A DNA stretch of 64,000 nt from Bacillus sp. EB106-08-02-XG196 (GCF_013396335.1 NZ_JABWSY010000006.1:124001-188000); one strand, 5' to 3'; positions 28,689 to 38,734 are shown, counted from the first letter of the stretch. Made by a program: numbers and translations. The notes: generated by a model from the letters alone, not told the origin.

Positions 28689-28718
28689 ACATATAATAGT
28701 TGTCATTGGGGTGGAATG

Positions 28719-29357
28719 ATGAAGCATTGGGACCAGTTTTTAGCTCCATATAAACAGGCAGTGTCAGAGCTGAAAATAAAATTAAAAGGGATGAGAGGAC
28801 AATTTGAGCTAGATTCCAGCCATTCACCTATTGAATTTGTGACGGGGAGAGTTAAGCCAATTGCAAGTATCCTTGATAAAGCAAATCAAAAAGGTATTCC
28901 ACTAGATAGATTGGAAGAAGAAATGCAGGATATTGCTGGAATGAGAATCATGTGTCAATTTGTGGACGACATTCATCATGTTGTTAGCTTATTAAGAAAT
29001 CGAAATGATCTTCAAATTGTTGAGGAAAGGGATTATATTTCACACAAAAAGACCAGTGGATATCGCTCTTACCATGTAGTTATCATGTATCCTGTCCAAA
29101 CGATTCATGGAGAAAAAAGGATTCTTGCTGAAATACAAATAAGAACACTTGCGATGAACTTTTGGGCAACAATTGAACACACTTTAAGTTATAAATATAA
29201 AGGGATTTTCCCCACTGATATTCAAATGAGACTGCAGCGAGCTGCGGAAGCAGCATTTAGATTAGATGAAGAAATGTCATTAATTCGTGGTGAAATCCAA
29301 GAGGCACAAGCGTTTTTCACTAGAAATAAAGAGTTTAAACAAGAGGAGAAAAGCTGA
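28719..29357 (+). CDS. sasB: Small alarmone synthetase SasB (RelQ/YjbM)
   Basis: 212 residues. RelA/SpoT synthetase domain with GRVKPIASILDK, the GTP-binding and catalytic stretch DIAGMRIMCQFVDDIHHV, SGYRSYHVVIMYPVQ, and EIQIRTLAMNFWATIEH. It makes (p)ppGpp from ATP and GTP or GDP; it has no hydrolase or regulatory domain, so it acts as a small homotetrameric synthetase. Two adjacent ATGs: 28719 is better spaced from GGGGTGG. Followed by nadF. Confidence 0.95.
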   Translation: MKHWDQFLAPYKQAVSELKIKLKGMRGQFELDSSHSPIEFVTGRVKPIASILDKANQKGIPLDRLEEEMQDIAGMRIMCQFVDDIHHVVSLLRNRNDLQIVEERDYISHKKTSGYRSYHVVIMYPVQTIHGEKRILAEIQIRTLAMNFWATIEHTLSYKYKGIFPTDIQMRLQRAAEAAFRLDEEMSLIRGEIQEAQAFFTRNKEFKQEEKS

Positions 29358-29396
29358 TAAAGCTTTTGTAAATCTCAGTACAAGGAGTATACGATG

Positions 29397-30197
29397 ATGA
29401 AATTTGCCATTACATCCAAAGGAGATCAAAAGTCGAATATCTTAATGCACAAGATGAGAACGTATTTACTTGACTTTGATCTTGTTTACGACGAGGACCA
29501 GCCAGATATTGTCGTCTCAATAGGGGGCGACGGGACACTTCTATATGCTTTTCACCGCTACAGCAGCCGCTTGGATAAGACCGCTTTCGTAGGGATTCAT
29601 ACTGGCCATCTGGGTTTTTATGCAGACTGGACACCTGATGAAATTGAGAAGCTTGTCATTGCGATTGCCAAAACACCTTATCAGGTTGTTGAATATCCGT
29701 TAATTGAAGTAATCATCCGTTACCAGCATGCAGGTAAAGAATCCAGATATCTTGCACTAAATGAATCAACTGTCAAAAGTGTTGAAGGGACATTGGTTAT
29801 GGATGTGGAAATACGCGGCCAGCACTTTGAACGGTTTCGAGGTGATGGTTTATGTGTTTCGACACCATCTGGCAGTACTGCTTATAATAAAGCACTTGGA
29901 GGCGCTATTATCCATCCATCGATATCGGCATTACAGGTTGCAGAGATGGCTTCAATAAATAATCGCGTGTTTCGAACGGTTGGATCACCGCTAATCCTGC
30001 CATCCCATCATACTTGTATGCTGAAACCGGTTAATAGGGTAGATTTCCAAGTAACGGTTGATCATCTTACTTTACTTCATAAGGATGTAAAATCAATTCA
30101 ATTTAGGGTGCCAGATGAAAAAATTCGCTTTGCTCGGTTTCGTCCATTTCCTTTTTGGAAGAGGGTCCATGATTCATTTATATCGGATTCCGATTAA
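29397..30197 (+). CDS. nadF: NAD kinase (NadF)
   Basis: 266 residues. Phosphorylates NAD to NADP. The [13 protein letters not shown] motif near 43 binds ATP and NAD; NESTVKS near 120 and [21 protein letters not shown] near 148-168 are the other hallmarks. AAGGAG lies 9 bp before the ATG at 29397 (the ATG at 29394 is equally possible). Between sasB and the rluD-like gene, as in B. subtilis. Confidence 0.95.
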   Translation: MKFAITSKGDQKSNILMHKMRTYLLDFDLVYDEDQPDIVVSIGGDGTLLYAFHRYSSRLDKTAFVGIHTGHLGFYADWTPDEIEKLVIAIAKTPYQVVEYPLIEVIIRYQHAGKESRYLALNESTVKSVEGTLVMDVEIRGQHFERFRGDGLCVSTPSGSTAYNKALGGAIIHPSISALQVAEMASINNRVFRTVGSPLILPSHHTCMLKPVNRVDFQVTVDHLTLLHKDVKSIQFRVPDEKIRFARFRPFPFWKRVHDSFISDSD

Positions 30198-30223
30198 TCC
30201 TATTAGCTGGAGGAAATAACATC

Positions 30224-31123
30224 ATGATATCAGGTTTTCAACTTCAGTGGGAAGTGAGTAAACAGCAAGCAGGCCGAATGATTAGGGAATTCTTGAAAGA
30301 AGAAGAGATATCTCGAATTGCTCTAACGGATATAAAATATAATGGCGGGAAAATTCTGGTGAATGACATTGAAGTGAATGTTCGCTATATATTAAAAGAG
30401 GGTGAATTCTTAACCGTTATTTTTCCTCCTGAGAACCCAAGTGAAGGATCAGCAGGGGAAAAAATACCATTGGAGATTCTTTTTGAAGACCAATATTTAC
30501 TGGTTGTTAACAAACCTGCTGGTATGAGCACCATTCCATCGAGAGAACATCCCACAGGAAGCCTTGCAAACGCTTTGGTAGGATACTATGAAGAAATTGG
30601 AATTAGAGCTACCTCTCATATTGTCACCCGTTTGGACCGAGATACTTCCGGGATAGTCTTAATTGCAAAGCATCGGCATGTTCATCATCTCCTTAGCAAA
30701 CAACAGCAAAATGGTAATGTTAAAAGAACATATGAAGCACTTGCTGAGGGTAATCTTGCACTCGAAAAGGGTTCAATCGAGGAGCCGATTGGAAGAAAGC
30801 TAGACAGTATTATTGAAAGAGAGGTACGGAGTGACGGGCAATATTCATGCACCCATTACAAGGTACTTAAAAGGTATAAAGAGTTTACACACGTTGAATT
30901 ACAGCTAAAGACTGGGCGGACACATCAAATTAGGGTTCACATGTCTTTTATTGGGCACCCTTTATTAGGAGATGACCTATACGGGGGGATTCAAACGCTC
31001 ATTAATCGGCAGGCACTACATTGTAAAAAGATTCAATTCCCTCATCCATTTAGTGGCAAGGATATGAATTTCACGTCAAACCTTCCATTAGATATGTATG
31101 AATTAGTAAAGGCTGACTCCTAA
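30224..31123 (+). CDS. yjbO: RluA-family 23S rRNA/tRNA pseudouridine synthase (YjbO)
   Basis: 299 residues. An S4-like N-terminus (~13-75), then the catalytic RLDRDTSG motif near 140 with the Asp nucleophile, and the KTGRTHQIRVHM motif near 227. Related to RluD. The exact uridine target cannot be assigned. Last gene of the yjbL-sasB-nadF operon; the terminator overlaps its stop codon. Confidence 0.92.
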   Translation: MISGFQLQWEVSKQQAGRMIREFLKEEEISRIALTDIKYNGGKILVNDIEVNVRYILKEGEFLTVIFPPENPSEGSAGEKIPLEILFEDQYLLVVNKPAGMSTIPSREHPTGSLANALVGYYEEIGIRATSHIVTRLDRDTSGIVLIAKHRHVHHLLSKQQQNGNVKRTYEALAEGNLALEKGSIEEPIGRKLDSIIEREVRSDGQYSCTHYKVLKRYKEFTHVELQLKTGRTHQIRVHMSFIGHPLLGDDLYGGIQTLINRQALHCKKIQFPHPFSGKDMNFTSNLPLDMYELVKADS

Positions 31124-31141
31124 AAAAGTCAGCCTTTTTGC
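31109..31141 (+). terminator. yjbO terminator
   Basis: AAGGCTGAC-(TCCTAAAAAA)-GTCAGCCTT followed by TTTGCGTTTTTT; the left arm lies in the coding end. Confidence 0.88.
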
Positions 31142-31199
31142 GTTTTTTGGTGATTTCCTAGGAAATTTGTCGATGCTAATAGGATTATTTACCCTATTT

Positions 31200-31940
31200 T
31201 TAAGCAAAGTCTTTAAATTTTTCTTCTATGTATGGCATAGTAGAATCTACAGAAACTATTTCCAACTCCGGGTACCGAAGGGCAGTTAATTTACCGCCAA
31301 AAACAGCTCCAGTATCAATATTATAGGTATTATTAATAACTCTTGGTTCTCTTACGGGTGTGTGACCGTAAACGATTATAGATTTACCAGCATACTGCTT
31401 AGCCCAGTCTCTTCTTACAGGAGAACCATCAGGGTGTTTTTCACCAGTAATATCACCATAAAGGACAAACGTCTTCACTTTAGAGTTTGTTTTACCGATA
31501 AATTCTTCTTTTATCCCAGCGTGTGCAATAACTAGCTTATTTTCATCTAATACTAAGTGAAGAGGCGATGTATCATAAAGTTCAATGAACTTCCTTTTAA
31601 TGGATTGCTGTTCTTTTCGTGGCAGTGATTTGAATTCTGCTGCCGTTGTTTCGAGTCCGTGGGTTTCTTGAACTTTGTTCCCTAGAAAGTAACGATATAG
31701 TTTATTGCAATGGTTTCCGGGTGTGTAAAATGCCCTTTTCTGCTCTATTACAAGTCGCCATACTATTTCGGCAACCTTGAGAGAAGAGGGACCGCGATCA
31801 GTTAAATCGCCAACAAAACCTAACTGTCTGTTTTCGGGATGAGACGGGATTCCATCACTCCAGTGGTAACCCAATTTCTTAGTTAATGCTTCAAATTCTG
31901 GCAAGCAGCCATGTATATCTCCTATGATATCAATTTTCAT
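31200..31940 (-). CDS. prpE: Bis(5'-nucleosyl)-tetraphosphatase PrpE
   Basis: 246 residues from the ATG at 31940 (AAGGGGGA upstream); the frame extends on without an SD. Calcineurin-type metallophosphatase motifs: GDIHGC at ~6-11, GDLTDRG near 44, GNHCN near 75, and a His in YGHTPVREP. It hydrolyses Ap4A and similar dinucleotides and was also described as a phosphatase acting in spore germination. Divergent from yjbQ with a 72-bp gap. Confidence 0.92.
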   Translation of the reverse strand: MKIDIIGDIHGCLPEFEALTKKLGYHWSDGIPSHPENRQLGFVGDLTDRGPSSLKVAEIVWRLVIEQKRAFYTPGNHCNKLYRYFLGNKVQETHGLETTAAEFKSLPRKEQQSIKRKFIELYDTSPLHLVLDENKLVIAHAGIKEEFIGKTNSKVKTFVLYGDITGEKHPDGSPVRRDWAKQYAGKSIIVYGHTPVREPRVINNTYNIDTGAVFGGKLTALRYPELEIVSVDSTMPYIEEKFKDFA

Positions 31941-32012
31941 GGAATATTCCCCCTTATATTTATTTTTTGTTTGTTTCGTGATTTTTATAAATAGAAATGA
32001 AGGAGGCCATTT

Positions 32013-33860
32013 ATGGAACAGCATGCTTCTGTAATATCTTTACTGGTGGTAGTGACGGTTGCTTTTGTAACCCCCATTATACTGCACCGATTAAAATTAA
32101 ATTATATCCCCGTTGTAGTTGCAGAAATTATTATGGGACTTGTGATTGGGAAAAGCGGCTTCAATGTAGTTCATGAAGATATGTGGTTATCAACACTCTC
32201 GACACTTGGCTTTATTTTTCTCATGTTTCTTAGTGGATTAGAAATTGATTTTACTGCCTTCACAGGAGGGAAGAAACAAAATACACTGCCAAATGGTAAA
32301 AAGGAACCGAACACTTTCTTGGTCTCAGCTATCATCTTTATTGGCATATTTATTTTTTCACTTGTTTTGTCCTATTTGTTCGTATTTGCAGGTTTTATAG
32401 ACAATGCCTTTTTAATGACACTTATTATATCAACCATATCTCTAGGTGTCGTTGTACCAACATTAAAAGAAGCACATTTAATGAAATCAAACATTGGACA
32501 AATCATTTTGTTAGTTGCAGTCGTGGCTGATTTAGTTACCATGATCCTTTTGGCCATTTTTGTGTCTATTTATGATCCAGGTCAGGGGAATACATGGCTT
32601 CTGCTTATATTGTTTGCTGCTGGTGTTGTTTTGTATTTTGTTGGTAAACGTTTTAAAAATCGTCCCTTGCTTGAATCAATGTCAAAAGGGACTGTACAAA
32701 TCGGCACCCGTGCTGTATTTACGCTCATAATAGTATTAGTGGGACTTTCAGAGACTGTTGGGGCAGAGAACATTTTAGGGGCTTTCCTAGCAGGGGTACT
32801 TGTCTCTCTCCTTTCTCCAAATCAGGAGCTAGTCCATAAACTAGATTCCTTCGGCTATGGATTCTTAATACCAATCTTTTTTGTAATGGTTGGGGTTGAG
32901 TTAGATATATGGTCTCTCTTTGCGAATAAAAAACTATTGCTATTAATTCCATTATTATTATTGGGACTTTTACTTTCAAAGCTTGTCCCGGTTTATTTAC
33001 TGAAAATCTGGTACGATAAAAAGACTGTACTTGCTTCGGGTTTTTTACTTACATCCACTCTATCCTTAGTAATAGCTGCAGCAACGATTGGAGAGCGTAT
33101 GAAGGTTATTACACCGGAGATGAGTGGAACCCTTATTCTCGTTGCCGTTATCACCTCCATTTTTACGCCAATAGCCTTTAAGAAATTGTTCCCAAAAGAA
33201 GTGGCTGCAGATCCAAAGGTAAGGATTGCATTTTTAGGTGCAAACCAAGTTACACTACCTGTTTCAAGGGAATTAAAATCAGGTTTATATGAACCAACTC
33301 TATATCATACAAAAATGGAGAAATCAGATAAACTAATCTCTAATTCATTATTTGATATCGTTGAGATTTTTGATTATTCTTTGGAGACAATTGAAAAGAA
33401 TAAGATTTTTCAAACGGAAATTGTCGTCATTTCTACAGGCAAGGATCAGACAAATGCTAATTTGGCTTTGAAGGCTAAGGAAATGGGTGTTTCCAGGGTA
33501 ATTGCTCGAATTGAAAGTCCCGAATTTGAGCAAAGTCTGAGAGAAAATGAAATTGAAGTTTTCTCATCCTTTATGTCAACAAAAACTTTGTTGCGGGCAT
33601 TAATTGAAGCACCAAGTGTAATGAACATTTTAACCAATCAAGAAACCTCACTATTTGAAATTAGAATGCAAAATGAACAGTACGACGGGATGACTCTAAG
33701 GAGGTTCCCATTTACTGGGGATGTTATTTTTGTTCGAATATTTCGGGGGAAGGACTCTATTGTACCCCATGGTGATACTGAGTTGCTCTTAAATGATCGT
33801 TTAATTGTGACTGGGTCAAAAGAGTATGTTGATGAGCTAAAGAGGGAATTAGAATTCTAA
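32013..33860 (+). CDS. yjbQ: CPA2-family cation/proton antiporter (YjbQ)
   Basis: 615 residues. About 12 hydrophobic segments fill residues ~1-395 (Na+/H+ exchanger domain). A cytoplasmic RCK/TrkA-N-like domain at ~405-525 ([19 protein letters not shown]) and a TrkA-C domain at the end ([20 protein letters not shown]) follow. The cation (K+ or Na+) cannot be told. AAGGAGG precedes the ATG. Same position as in B. subtilis. No terminator is obvious before fabI. Confidence 0.92.
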   Translation: MEQHASVISLLVVVTVAFVTPIILHRLKLNYIPVVVAEIIMGLVIGKSGFNVVHEDMWLSTLSTLGFIFLMFLSGLEIDFTAFTGGKKQNTLPNGKKEPNTFLVSAIIFIGIFIFSLVLSYLFVFAGFIDNAFLMTLIISTISLGVVVPTLKEAHLMKSNIGQIILLVAVVADLVTMILLAIFVSIYDPGQGNTWLLLILFAAGVVLYFVGKRFKNRPLLESMSKGTVQIGTRAVFTLIIVLVGLSETVGAENILGAFLAGVLVSLLSPNQELVHKLDSFGYGFLIPIFFVMVGVELDIWSLFANKKLLLLIPLLLLGLLLSKLVPVYLLKIWYDKKTVLASGFLLTSTLSLVIAAATIGERMKVITPEMSGTLILVAVITSIFTPIAFKKLFPKEVAADPKVRIAFLGANQVTLPVSRELKSGLYEPTLYHTKMEKSDKLISNSLFDIVEIFDYSLETIEKNKIFQTEIVVISTGKDQTNANLALKAKEMGVSRVIARIESPEFEQSLRENEIEVFSSFMSTKTLLRALIEAPSVMNILTNQETSLFEIRMQNEQYDGMTLRRFPFTGDVIFVRIFRGKDSIVPHGDTELLLNDRLIVTGSKEYVDELKRELEF

Positions 33861-33916
33861 GGATGAATAGCCTTATGAAAGCTGATACTTTTCATTTGTT
33901 CGTAAATAGTGTAAAC

Positions 33917-33933
33917 TTAGTACCAAGTACTAG
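33917..33933 (+). promoter_or_regulatory. FapR operator of fabI
   Basis: TTAGTACCAAGTACTAG is a near-perfect palindrome (TTAGTAC-CAA-GTACTAg) of the FapR type, 40 bp before the fabI start. Better symmetry than the copy before fabH. Confidence 0.88.
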
Positions 33934-33972
33934 TAACTAATATAATGCATGGAGTGGGAGGACTTTTTCTAT

Positions 33973-34743
33973 ATGAATCTTTCTTTAACTGGAAAAACAT
34001 ATGTAGTAATGGGGGTAGCAAATAAACGTAGTATCGCATGGGGAATTGCACGTTCGCTTCATAATGCTGGCGCACGGTTAGTTTTTACTTATGCAGGGGA
34101 AAGACTTGAAGGGAATGTCCGAGAACTAGCGGAATCGTTAGAAGCGGAAGGGACCTTAGTTCTTCCATGTGATGTAACAAATGATGAAGAAGTAGCGAAA
34201 TGCTTTGCTGCAATTAAAGAAACAGTAGGGACGATACATGGAGTTGCACATTGTATTGCTTTTGCGAACAAAGAAGAGCTAAAAGGCGAATATTTAAATA
34301 CTACAAGAGAAGGTTTCTTATTAGCGCATAATATCAGTTCCTATTCTTTAACTGCTGTGGCTAAGGAAGCAAGAGGGTTAATGGCAGAAGGCGGCAGTAT
34401 TGTTACCTTAACATACCTTGGAGGAGAGCGTGCATTACCAAACTATAATGTTATGGGTGTAGCTAAAGCTTCTCTAGATGCCAGCGTTCGCTATCTTGCA
34501 GCTGATTTAGGGAAAGATGGAATTCGTGTGAATTCAGTCTCAGCTGGTCCAATTCGAACGTTATCAGCTAAAGGTGTAGGCGATTTTAACGAAATTACAA
34601 GAGTTGTCGAAGAAAGAGCTCCGCTAAGAAGAGCCACAACAACTGAAGAAGTTGGCGATACTGCTTTATTCCTTTTTAGTGATCTTTCACGAGGAATCAC
34701 CGGGGAAAATATACATGTGGATTCAGGTTATCACATTTTATAA
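33973..34743 (+). CDS. fabI: Enoyl-ACP reductase (FabI)
   Basis: 256 residues from the ATG at 33973. NADH/NADPH-binding SDR of the FabI type: GVANKRSIAWGIA at ~15-27, the catalytic pair in YNVMGVAKA (Tyr-x6-Lys) near 157-163, and the C-terminal GENIHVDSGYHI. Last step of each fatty-acid elongation round. Classical triclosan target. Controlled by a FapR box, so it is co-regulated with fabH-fabF 20 kb away. Confidence 0.95.
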   Translation: MNLSLTGKTYVVMGVANKRSIAWGIARSLHNAGARLVFTYAGERLEGNVRELAESLEAEGTLVLPCDVTNDEEVAKCFAAIKETVGTIHGVAHCIAFANKEELKGEYLNTTREGFLLAHNISSYSLTAVAKEARGLMAEGGSIVTLTYLGGERALPNYNVMGVAKASLDASVRYLAADLGKDGIRVNSVSAGPIRTLSAKGVGDFNEITRVVEERAPLRRATTTEEVGDTALFLFSDLSRGITGENIHVDSGYHIL

Positions 34744-34750
34744 TTGTAAT

Positions 34751-34778
34751 GCCCGCTAATTTAATTAGCGGGCTTTTC
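34751..34778 (+). terminator. fabI terminator
   Basis: GCCCGCTAAT-TTA-ATTAGCGGGC followed by TTTTC. Confidence 0.88.
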
Positions 34779-34857
34779 TATGTATATTTTTTAAGAACGG
34801 CAATAGGCAAACTGCATACATATAGAGTGTAGGGCTAGGTAAATGGAGGTGAATTGG

Positions 34858-35352
34858 ATGGAGAAAAAGACAAAGCGTGGACCGTTACTTTACGTCTCAC
34901 AGACTTTTCTAGATACACCTGTAAAAAATATGCAGGAAGTTTTTACAAACAGGCAGGAGGTTCAGCTGCCAATTGAAGAACCAGAGCTTGAGGAAGAAAG
35001 CAACAAGAAAAAGTTCTTTGAGGTTTCACTGGCTAAGACAGAAATACCTAAAGAGTCAAAAGAAAAAGAAGTGAAACAGGACCACAATATTCAAAAAGAA
35101 AAACCCCGTACATTTAACAAAGTAAAAGGCTTTAGAGAAATGGACCTTATGGAGCGGTTAGAATACCTAGAAAACTTCCCTAAAGCATTGCCGTCAGTTC
35201 CTTGCGTCTTTTATACCGAAGAAAAAAATTTACAAGGATATTTAGTTGCATACAATGAACAGGATGTAACGATTCGCTTTCCAAATCAAACAACTGAGAC
35301 TATATCTTTAAAAAATTTAAAAGATGTCATGATGATAGGCATAAAGAGGTAA
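34858..35352 (+). CDS. cotO: Spore coat protein CotO
   Basis: 164 residues from the ATG at 34858 (GGAGGTGA 6 bp upstream). N-terminus KTKRGPLLYVSQTFLDTP is like CotO, a long Lys/Glu-rich central linker follows, and a folded C-terminal region (MERLEYLENFPKALPSVPC) ends the protein. In B. subtilis CotO is a coat morphogenetic protein acting late in encasement. Located between fabI and cotZ as there. No clean sigma-K -10 was found upstream. Confidence 0.82.
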   Translation: MEKKTKRGPLLYVSQTFLDTPVKNMQEVFTNRQEVQLPIEEPELEEESNKKKFFEVSLAKTEIPKESKEKEVKQDHNIQKEKPRTFNKVKGFREMDLMERLEYLENFPKALPSVPCVFYTEEKNLQGYLVAYNEQDVTIRFPNQTTETISLKNLKDVMMIGIKR

Positions 35353-35360
35353 ACAAAAAA

Positions 35361-35392
35361 AGCCAGCCGGGTTATCGACTGGCTCATTTTAT
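35361..35392. terminator. Terminator between cotO and cotZ
   Basis: AGCCAG ... CTGGCT outer stem with a partially paired CCGGGTTATCGA loop; A-run on the left and T-rich on the right. Confidence 0.7.
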
Positions 35393-35401
35393 TACAAAGA
35401 A

Positions 35402-35917
35402 TTAGTCACATAGACCAAGGTCTACATCAGCAATACATTGTATTGCACAGAAACAATTTAAATCAACTGTTATACAGTCATTGCTTGCGCGGAAGCGATC
35501 CACTTGACAGACTCTTTCAAGGTTAATACAGCATCTGTCTCCGCCGGCAACTAGGTTAATTGGGATAAAGTTCCCGCCTTCTCTACGCCCTGGAATGAGA
35601 ACACGAAGTGTTGCACAACAATTATCAAATACATCTTCTACGCGGAAGAAAATTGAAACGCATGCATTGCCTTCGGGGCTAAAGAACGCGTGGAATGGTG
35701 AACCATCAGCGTTTTTTAATACAAATACACGAGTATCAGCACGATCTCTTCTTGCTGGCGACACCAATGAACCAAGCGGTTCTAAGAAACAACTTGGACA
35801 ATCTACACAATCATCATCTAGTACAGCATTATCCTGGATGTCTTTTATAGCACGAACAACATCACATACACAGCCATTGCTGCTGCTCCGTGAGTCACTA
35901 TTTCTGCCACAACCCAT
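35402..35917 (-). CDS. cotZ: Spore coat/crust protein CotZ (CotY/ExsY family)
   Basis: 171 residues, very Cys-rich (about 18 Cys), with CVCDVVRAI, CVDCPSCF, GDRCCINLERVCQVDRFRAS and CFCAIQCIADVDLGLC. This is the cysteine pattern of self-assembling CotZ/CotY/ExsY proteins that form disulfide-linked outer-coat or exosporium lattices. ATG with AGGAGGAG upstream and a sigma-K-type promoter on the minus strand. Only one such gene is here; cotY, cotX, cotW and cotV of B. subtilis are absent. Confidence 0.9.
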   Translation of the reverse strand: MGCGRNSDSRSSSNGCVCDVVRAIKDIQDNAVLDDDCVDCPSCFLEPLGSLVSPARRDRADTRVFVLKNADGSPFHAFFSPEGNACVSIFFRVEDVFDNCCATLRVLIPGRREGGNFIPINLVAGGDRCCINLERVCQVDRFRASNDCITVDLNCFCAIQCIADVDLGLCD

Positions 35918-35956
35918 TAATTACTCCTCCTATCCGAGATATATATCTTACACTAC

Positions 35957-35984
35957 TAACATATTTAAAAAGGACCAATTGGGT
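35957..35984 (-). promoter_or_regulatory. Sigma-K-type promoter of cotZ
   Basis: Minus strand: AC (35984-35983), 17 bp spacer, AATATGTTA (35965-35957). This matches AC-N16/17-CATANNNTA with one mismatch. Confidence 0.65.
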
Positions 35985-36042
35985 AACGGACAAACGCCTT
36001 TTTGACTAAAATTAGGCTGATTAAATGGAAAGGATAGAAAAA

Positions 36043-36393
36043 ATGAACATTGATCTTTTAACTTTTATTATATTGGGATTAGCCTGTTTCCGATTAACTA
36101 GGCTTATTGTTTTTGACAAAATTACTGAATTTCTAAGGCAGCCGTTTTTTGATGAAATTGAAGAAGAAAACGAAGAAGGTATTGTAGAGTTGTATTATCT
36201 TCCGAAGAGTACACCCATTAAAAAATTTATTGGAGAGCTGTTAAGCTGTTATTGGTGTACGGGCGTGTGGATTTCAGCAGCAGTTATAACTGGATACCTT
36301 TTTTTACCGTCCTTATTTGTACCCATTATTGTCGTTTTTGCAGTTGCGGGTTTGGCGGCAATTATAGAATCTTTTGTTCAGCTTTGGATATAA
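36043..36393 (+). CDS. yjcA: YjcA, DUF1360 sporulation membrane protein
   Basis: 116 residues from the ATG at 36043 (AAAGGA 8 bp upstream). Membrane segments at ~5-22 and two near the C-terminus frame an acidic loop (DEIEEENEEGIVELYY). Conserved CYWCTGVWISA is typical of DUF1360. In B. subtilis yjcA follows the cot cluster and is expressed late in sporulation. Precise function unknown. Confidence 0.85.
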   Translation: MNIDLLTFIILGLACFRLTRLIVFDKITEFLRQPFFDEIEEENEEGIVELYYLPKSTPIKKFIGELLSCYWCTGVWISAAVITGYLFLPSLFVPIIVVFAVAGLAAIIESFVQLWI

Positions 36394-36425
36394 GAGAAAT
36401 AAGCTAAAATGGTTGTACGCCCGAG

Positions 36426-36453
36426 ACAAGTTATATATTTCTAACATATCTTA
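36426..36453 (+). promoter_or_regulatory. Sigma-K-type promoter upstream of small Cys-tail protein
   Basis: AC at 36426-36427, 17 bp spacer, CATATCTTA at 36445-36453: a full match to AC-N16/17-CATANNNTA. Confidence 0.7.
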
Positions 36454-36490
36454 TTAGTAGTAGAAATAACGATATGGGAGTGGGAATAGG

Positions 36491-36592
36491 GTGAATATAG
36501 ATAATAAGAAAACGCAATCAACAAAAACTACTCAAACGAAGAAAACGACTAAGAAAAAAGGGTGCGGCTGCGGTAAAAAAACTCAAAGATAA
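36491..36592 (+). CDS. 33-residue basic protein with CGCG tail, probable spore protein
   Basis: GTG start at 36491 with GGAG 10 bp upstream and AGG adjacent. The product is Lys/Thr/Gln-rich and ends KKKGCGCGKKTQR, so a highly basic peptide with two cysteines. It lies in a sporulation cluster, behind a matching sigma-K promoter and before its own terminator, which argues that it is a real gene. Not recognised as a named family. It might be a cross-linkable coat component; that is inference. Confidence 0.6.
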   Translation: MNIDNKKTQSTKTTQTKKTTKKKGCGCGKKTQR

Positions 36593-36597
36593 ATGTT

Positions 36598-36628
36598 AAC
36601 TGCCAGAATATAATGGCAGTTTTTTTTG
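36598..36628 (+). terminator. Terminator of the 33-residue ORF
   Basis: AACTGCCA-GAATATAA-TGGCAGTT followed by TTTTTT. Confidence 0.88.
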
Positions 36629-36742
36629 CCCTCTAGAAGCTAAAAAATAAAAGTTACCACAATCAAGTCATAATTTTTGTTAACTTCGAAAAAACTATAT
36701 TGGAGTGGTATTTCTATAATTCGGATAAGGGAAGGAAAATAA

Positions 36743-37210
36743 ATGGTCTACATAATTCGGCTTATGTTATTTGTATCTATATTTATAATGAGCTCTTGTA
36801 GTCAGGGGCCAAATGAGAAGGAGAGCCAACTGGCTCTCATGAAAACGACCAATCCTACCCCAACTGTTACAGAGAAAAATAAGGGCCAGGACAAAGTAGA
36901 AAAAATTGAGAAGGAAGTAGAAAGTTTCGATGAGATTTATGATGTTGCAGTTGTAAAAGGGAAAAAGGATACACTTGTTGTATATAAAGTGAAACATATG
37001 CAACGATTCAATATGAAAGAAATTGAAAAGGATTTAAACAAAACCCTAGAAAAAAAATATCCGAAGGAAAATTTCACAGTGTCGAGTGACTATAAGATAT
37101 TTTTAGAAGCTGTGCGCCTAGTTGAGAGGAAGAATAATGGAAGCCTTTCTGATAAGCAGGCGGAAAAACGTTTTAACGAGATTGTTAAAATGTCATCAGA
37201 TATGAAGTAA
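36743..37210 (+). CDS. Sporulation lipoprotein, YhcN/YlaJ-like
   Basis: 155 residues. Signal peptide with lipobox ...FIMSSC (Cys19), so lipid-anchored outside the membrane. A charged linker follows, then a domain with EIYDVAVVKGKKDTLVVYKVKH resembling YhcN/YlaJ lipoproteins of the spore inner membrane. It lies 16 bp before spoVAC and is likely the first gene of a four-gene forespore operon. GGAAGGA precedes the ATG. No clear sigma-G promoter was recognised. Confidence 0.75.
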   Translation: MVYIIRLMLFVSIFIMSSCSQGPNEKESQLALMKTTNPTPTVTEKNKGQDKVEKIEKEVESFDEIYDVAVVKGKKDTLVVYKVKHMQRFNMKEIEKDLNKTLEKKYPKENFTVSSDYKIFLEAVRLVERKNNGSLSDKQAEKRFNEIVKMSSDMK

Positions 37211-37226
37211 GAAGGGATGAATATCA

Positions 37227-37703
37227 ATGGCGAGCAAGCAGAAAAATATGACGCCCCAGCAGCAAAAATATCAGCAGCTTCAGCAGAAGCATGAGCTTAA
37301 AAGACCTGTCCTAAAAAATTGTATAAAGGCGTTTTGGGTAGGTGGATTAATTTGTGCTGTGGGGCAAGCAATAAGTTATTTTTACATATACTTTTTCCAT
37401 TTCACAGAACAGAATGTTGGTAATCCGACAGTAGCAACAATGGTTTTCTTGTCAATGCTGCTAACCGGATTTGGTGTCTATGATCGCCTTGGACAGTATG
37501 CTGGCGCCGGAAGTGCTGTGCCTGTCACTGGATTTGGGAATGCAGTTATTTCTGCTGCAATCGAGCACCGAACAGAAGGCTTTGTATTGGGCGTTGGCGG
37601 AAATATGTTTAAACTTGCTGGCTCAGTTATTCTATTCGGAGTGTTCTCTGCGTTTGTTGTTGCGCTAATTAAAACGCTGCTGGGAATGTGGGGGGTTTTG
37701 TAA
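37227..37703 (+). CDS. spoVAC: Stage V sporulation protein AC
   Basis: 158 residues. A basic Gln-rich N-terminus (TPQQQKYQQLQQKHELKRPVL) is followed by about four membrane helices, with GFGVYDRLGQYAGAGSAVPVTGFGNAV as the family hallmark. SpoVAC is the mechanosensitive-like channel component for Ca-dipicolinate uptake and release in spores. Ends exactly where spoVAD begins. Confidence 0.93.
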   Translation: MASKQKNMTPQQQKYQQLQQKHELKRPVLKNCIKAFWVGGLICAVGQAISYFYIYFFHFTEQNVGNPTVATMVFLSMLLTGFGVYDRLGQYAGAGSAVPVTGFGNAVISAAIEHRTEGFVLGVGGNMFKLAGSVILFGVFSAFVVALIKTLLGMWGVL

Positions 37704-38729
37704 TTGTTAAAAGGGCATCAATCTTGGGTTTTTAATAACCGGCCAATGATAGCGGCAACAGGTGTTTCCGGAGGTCCCTTTGAGGCAAATGGAAACCTCG
37801 CTAATGACTTTGATATCCTTCATGAGGATTTATGGATGGGGATGGATTCCTATGAAAAGGCACAAAGAGTTCTGTTGGAAGAGGCAGTAAGAACCACTTT
37901 AGCAAAAGCAAAATTAGAGAAAGAACAAGTTGAATTTTTATTTGCTGGAGATTTAATTAATCAAATAACTCCCACTAGCTTTGCGGCAAGAACCATGCAA
38001 ATTCCTTATTTCGGACTTTTTGGTGCATGCTCGACTTCTATGGAAGGATTGGCATTAGCATCTTTTGTTGTCAATTACCAAGGGGCGAGAAACGTGTTAA
38101 CTGGAGCCTCGAGCCATAATGCTGCTACTGAAAAACAATTTCGTTATCCAACTGAGTATGGAGGTCAGAAGCCTCCGACGGCCCAATGGACGGTTACAGG
38201 TGCTGGGGTTGGCTTGATTACACAAAATAGCCCTGGACAACAGCTGCCTGTTACCACCTCGGCAACGATTGGAAAGGTTATCGATATGGGATTGTCAGAT
38301 CCTTTTAATATGGGAGGGGCCATGGCGCCTGCGGCTGCAGATACCATCATGGCTCATTTTCGCGATATGGAACTAGACCCATCTTACTATGATTTAATTA
38401 TTACAGGTGACTTGGGCAGAATTGGACATGACACCGCCTTTGAACTACTTGGGAAGAGTGGGCTTAAATTAGAACGGAAACAATTTCAAGATTGTGGTCT
38501 ATTACTTTATAAGGATGATCAGCCGGTTCAAGCCGGGGGGAGCGGTGCGGGTTGTTCAGCTGTTGTTTTATATGGCCATATACTAAACCAGTTGCAAAAG
38601 GGAAGGTATAAGCGGATATTGGTGGTTGCAACTGGGGCACTTTTGTCACCGCTTAGTTTTCAGCAAAAAGAATCGATTCCATGTATCGCACATGCGGTGG
38701 CCATTGAAATGAATGAAGAGGGAAGGTAA
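37704..38729 (+). CDS. spoVAD: Stage V sporulation protein AD
   Basis: 341 residues. Thiolase-like fold with [14 protein letters not shown] near 108-121, [16 protein letters not shown], and [24 protein letters not shown] at the end. It binds dipicolinic acid. The TTG start directly abuts the spoVAC stop, and a G-rich SD lies in the spoVAC end, so translation is coupled. Length and motifs are as in B. subtilis SpoVAD. Confidence 0.94.
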   Translation: MLKGHQSWVFNNRPMIAATGVSGGPFEANGNLANDFDILHEDLWMGMDSYEKAQRVLLEEAVRTTLAKAKLEKEQVEFLFAGDLINQITPTSFAARTMQIPYFGLFGACSTSMEGLALASFVVNYQGARNVLTGASSHNAATEKQFRYPTEYGGQKPPTAQWTVTGAGVGLITQNSPGQQLPVTTSATIGKVIDMGLSDPFNMGGAMAPAAADTIMAHFRDMELDPSYYDLIITGDLGRIGHDTAFELLGKSGLKLERKQFQDCGLLLYKDDQPVQAGGSGAGCSAVVLYGHILNQLQKGRYKRILVVATGALLSPLSFQQKESIPCIAHAVAIEMNEEGR

Positions 38730-38734
38730 TACGC

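Noticed and set aside
34800..34830. Sigma-K -10 before cotO (GCATACATATAG)
   Set aside because: CATACATAT lacks the final TA of CATANNNTA and no properly spaced AC was convincing.
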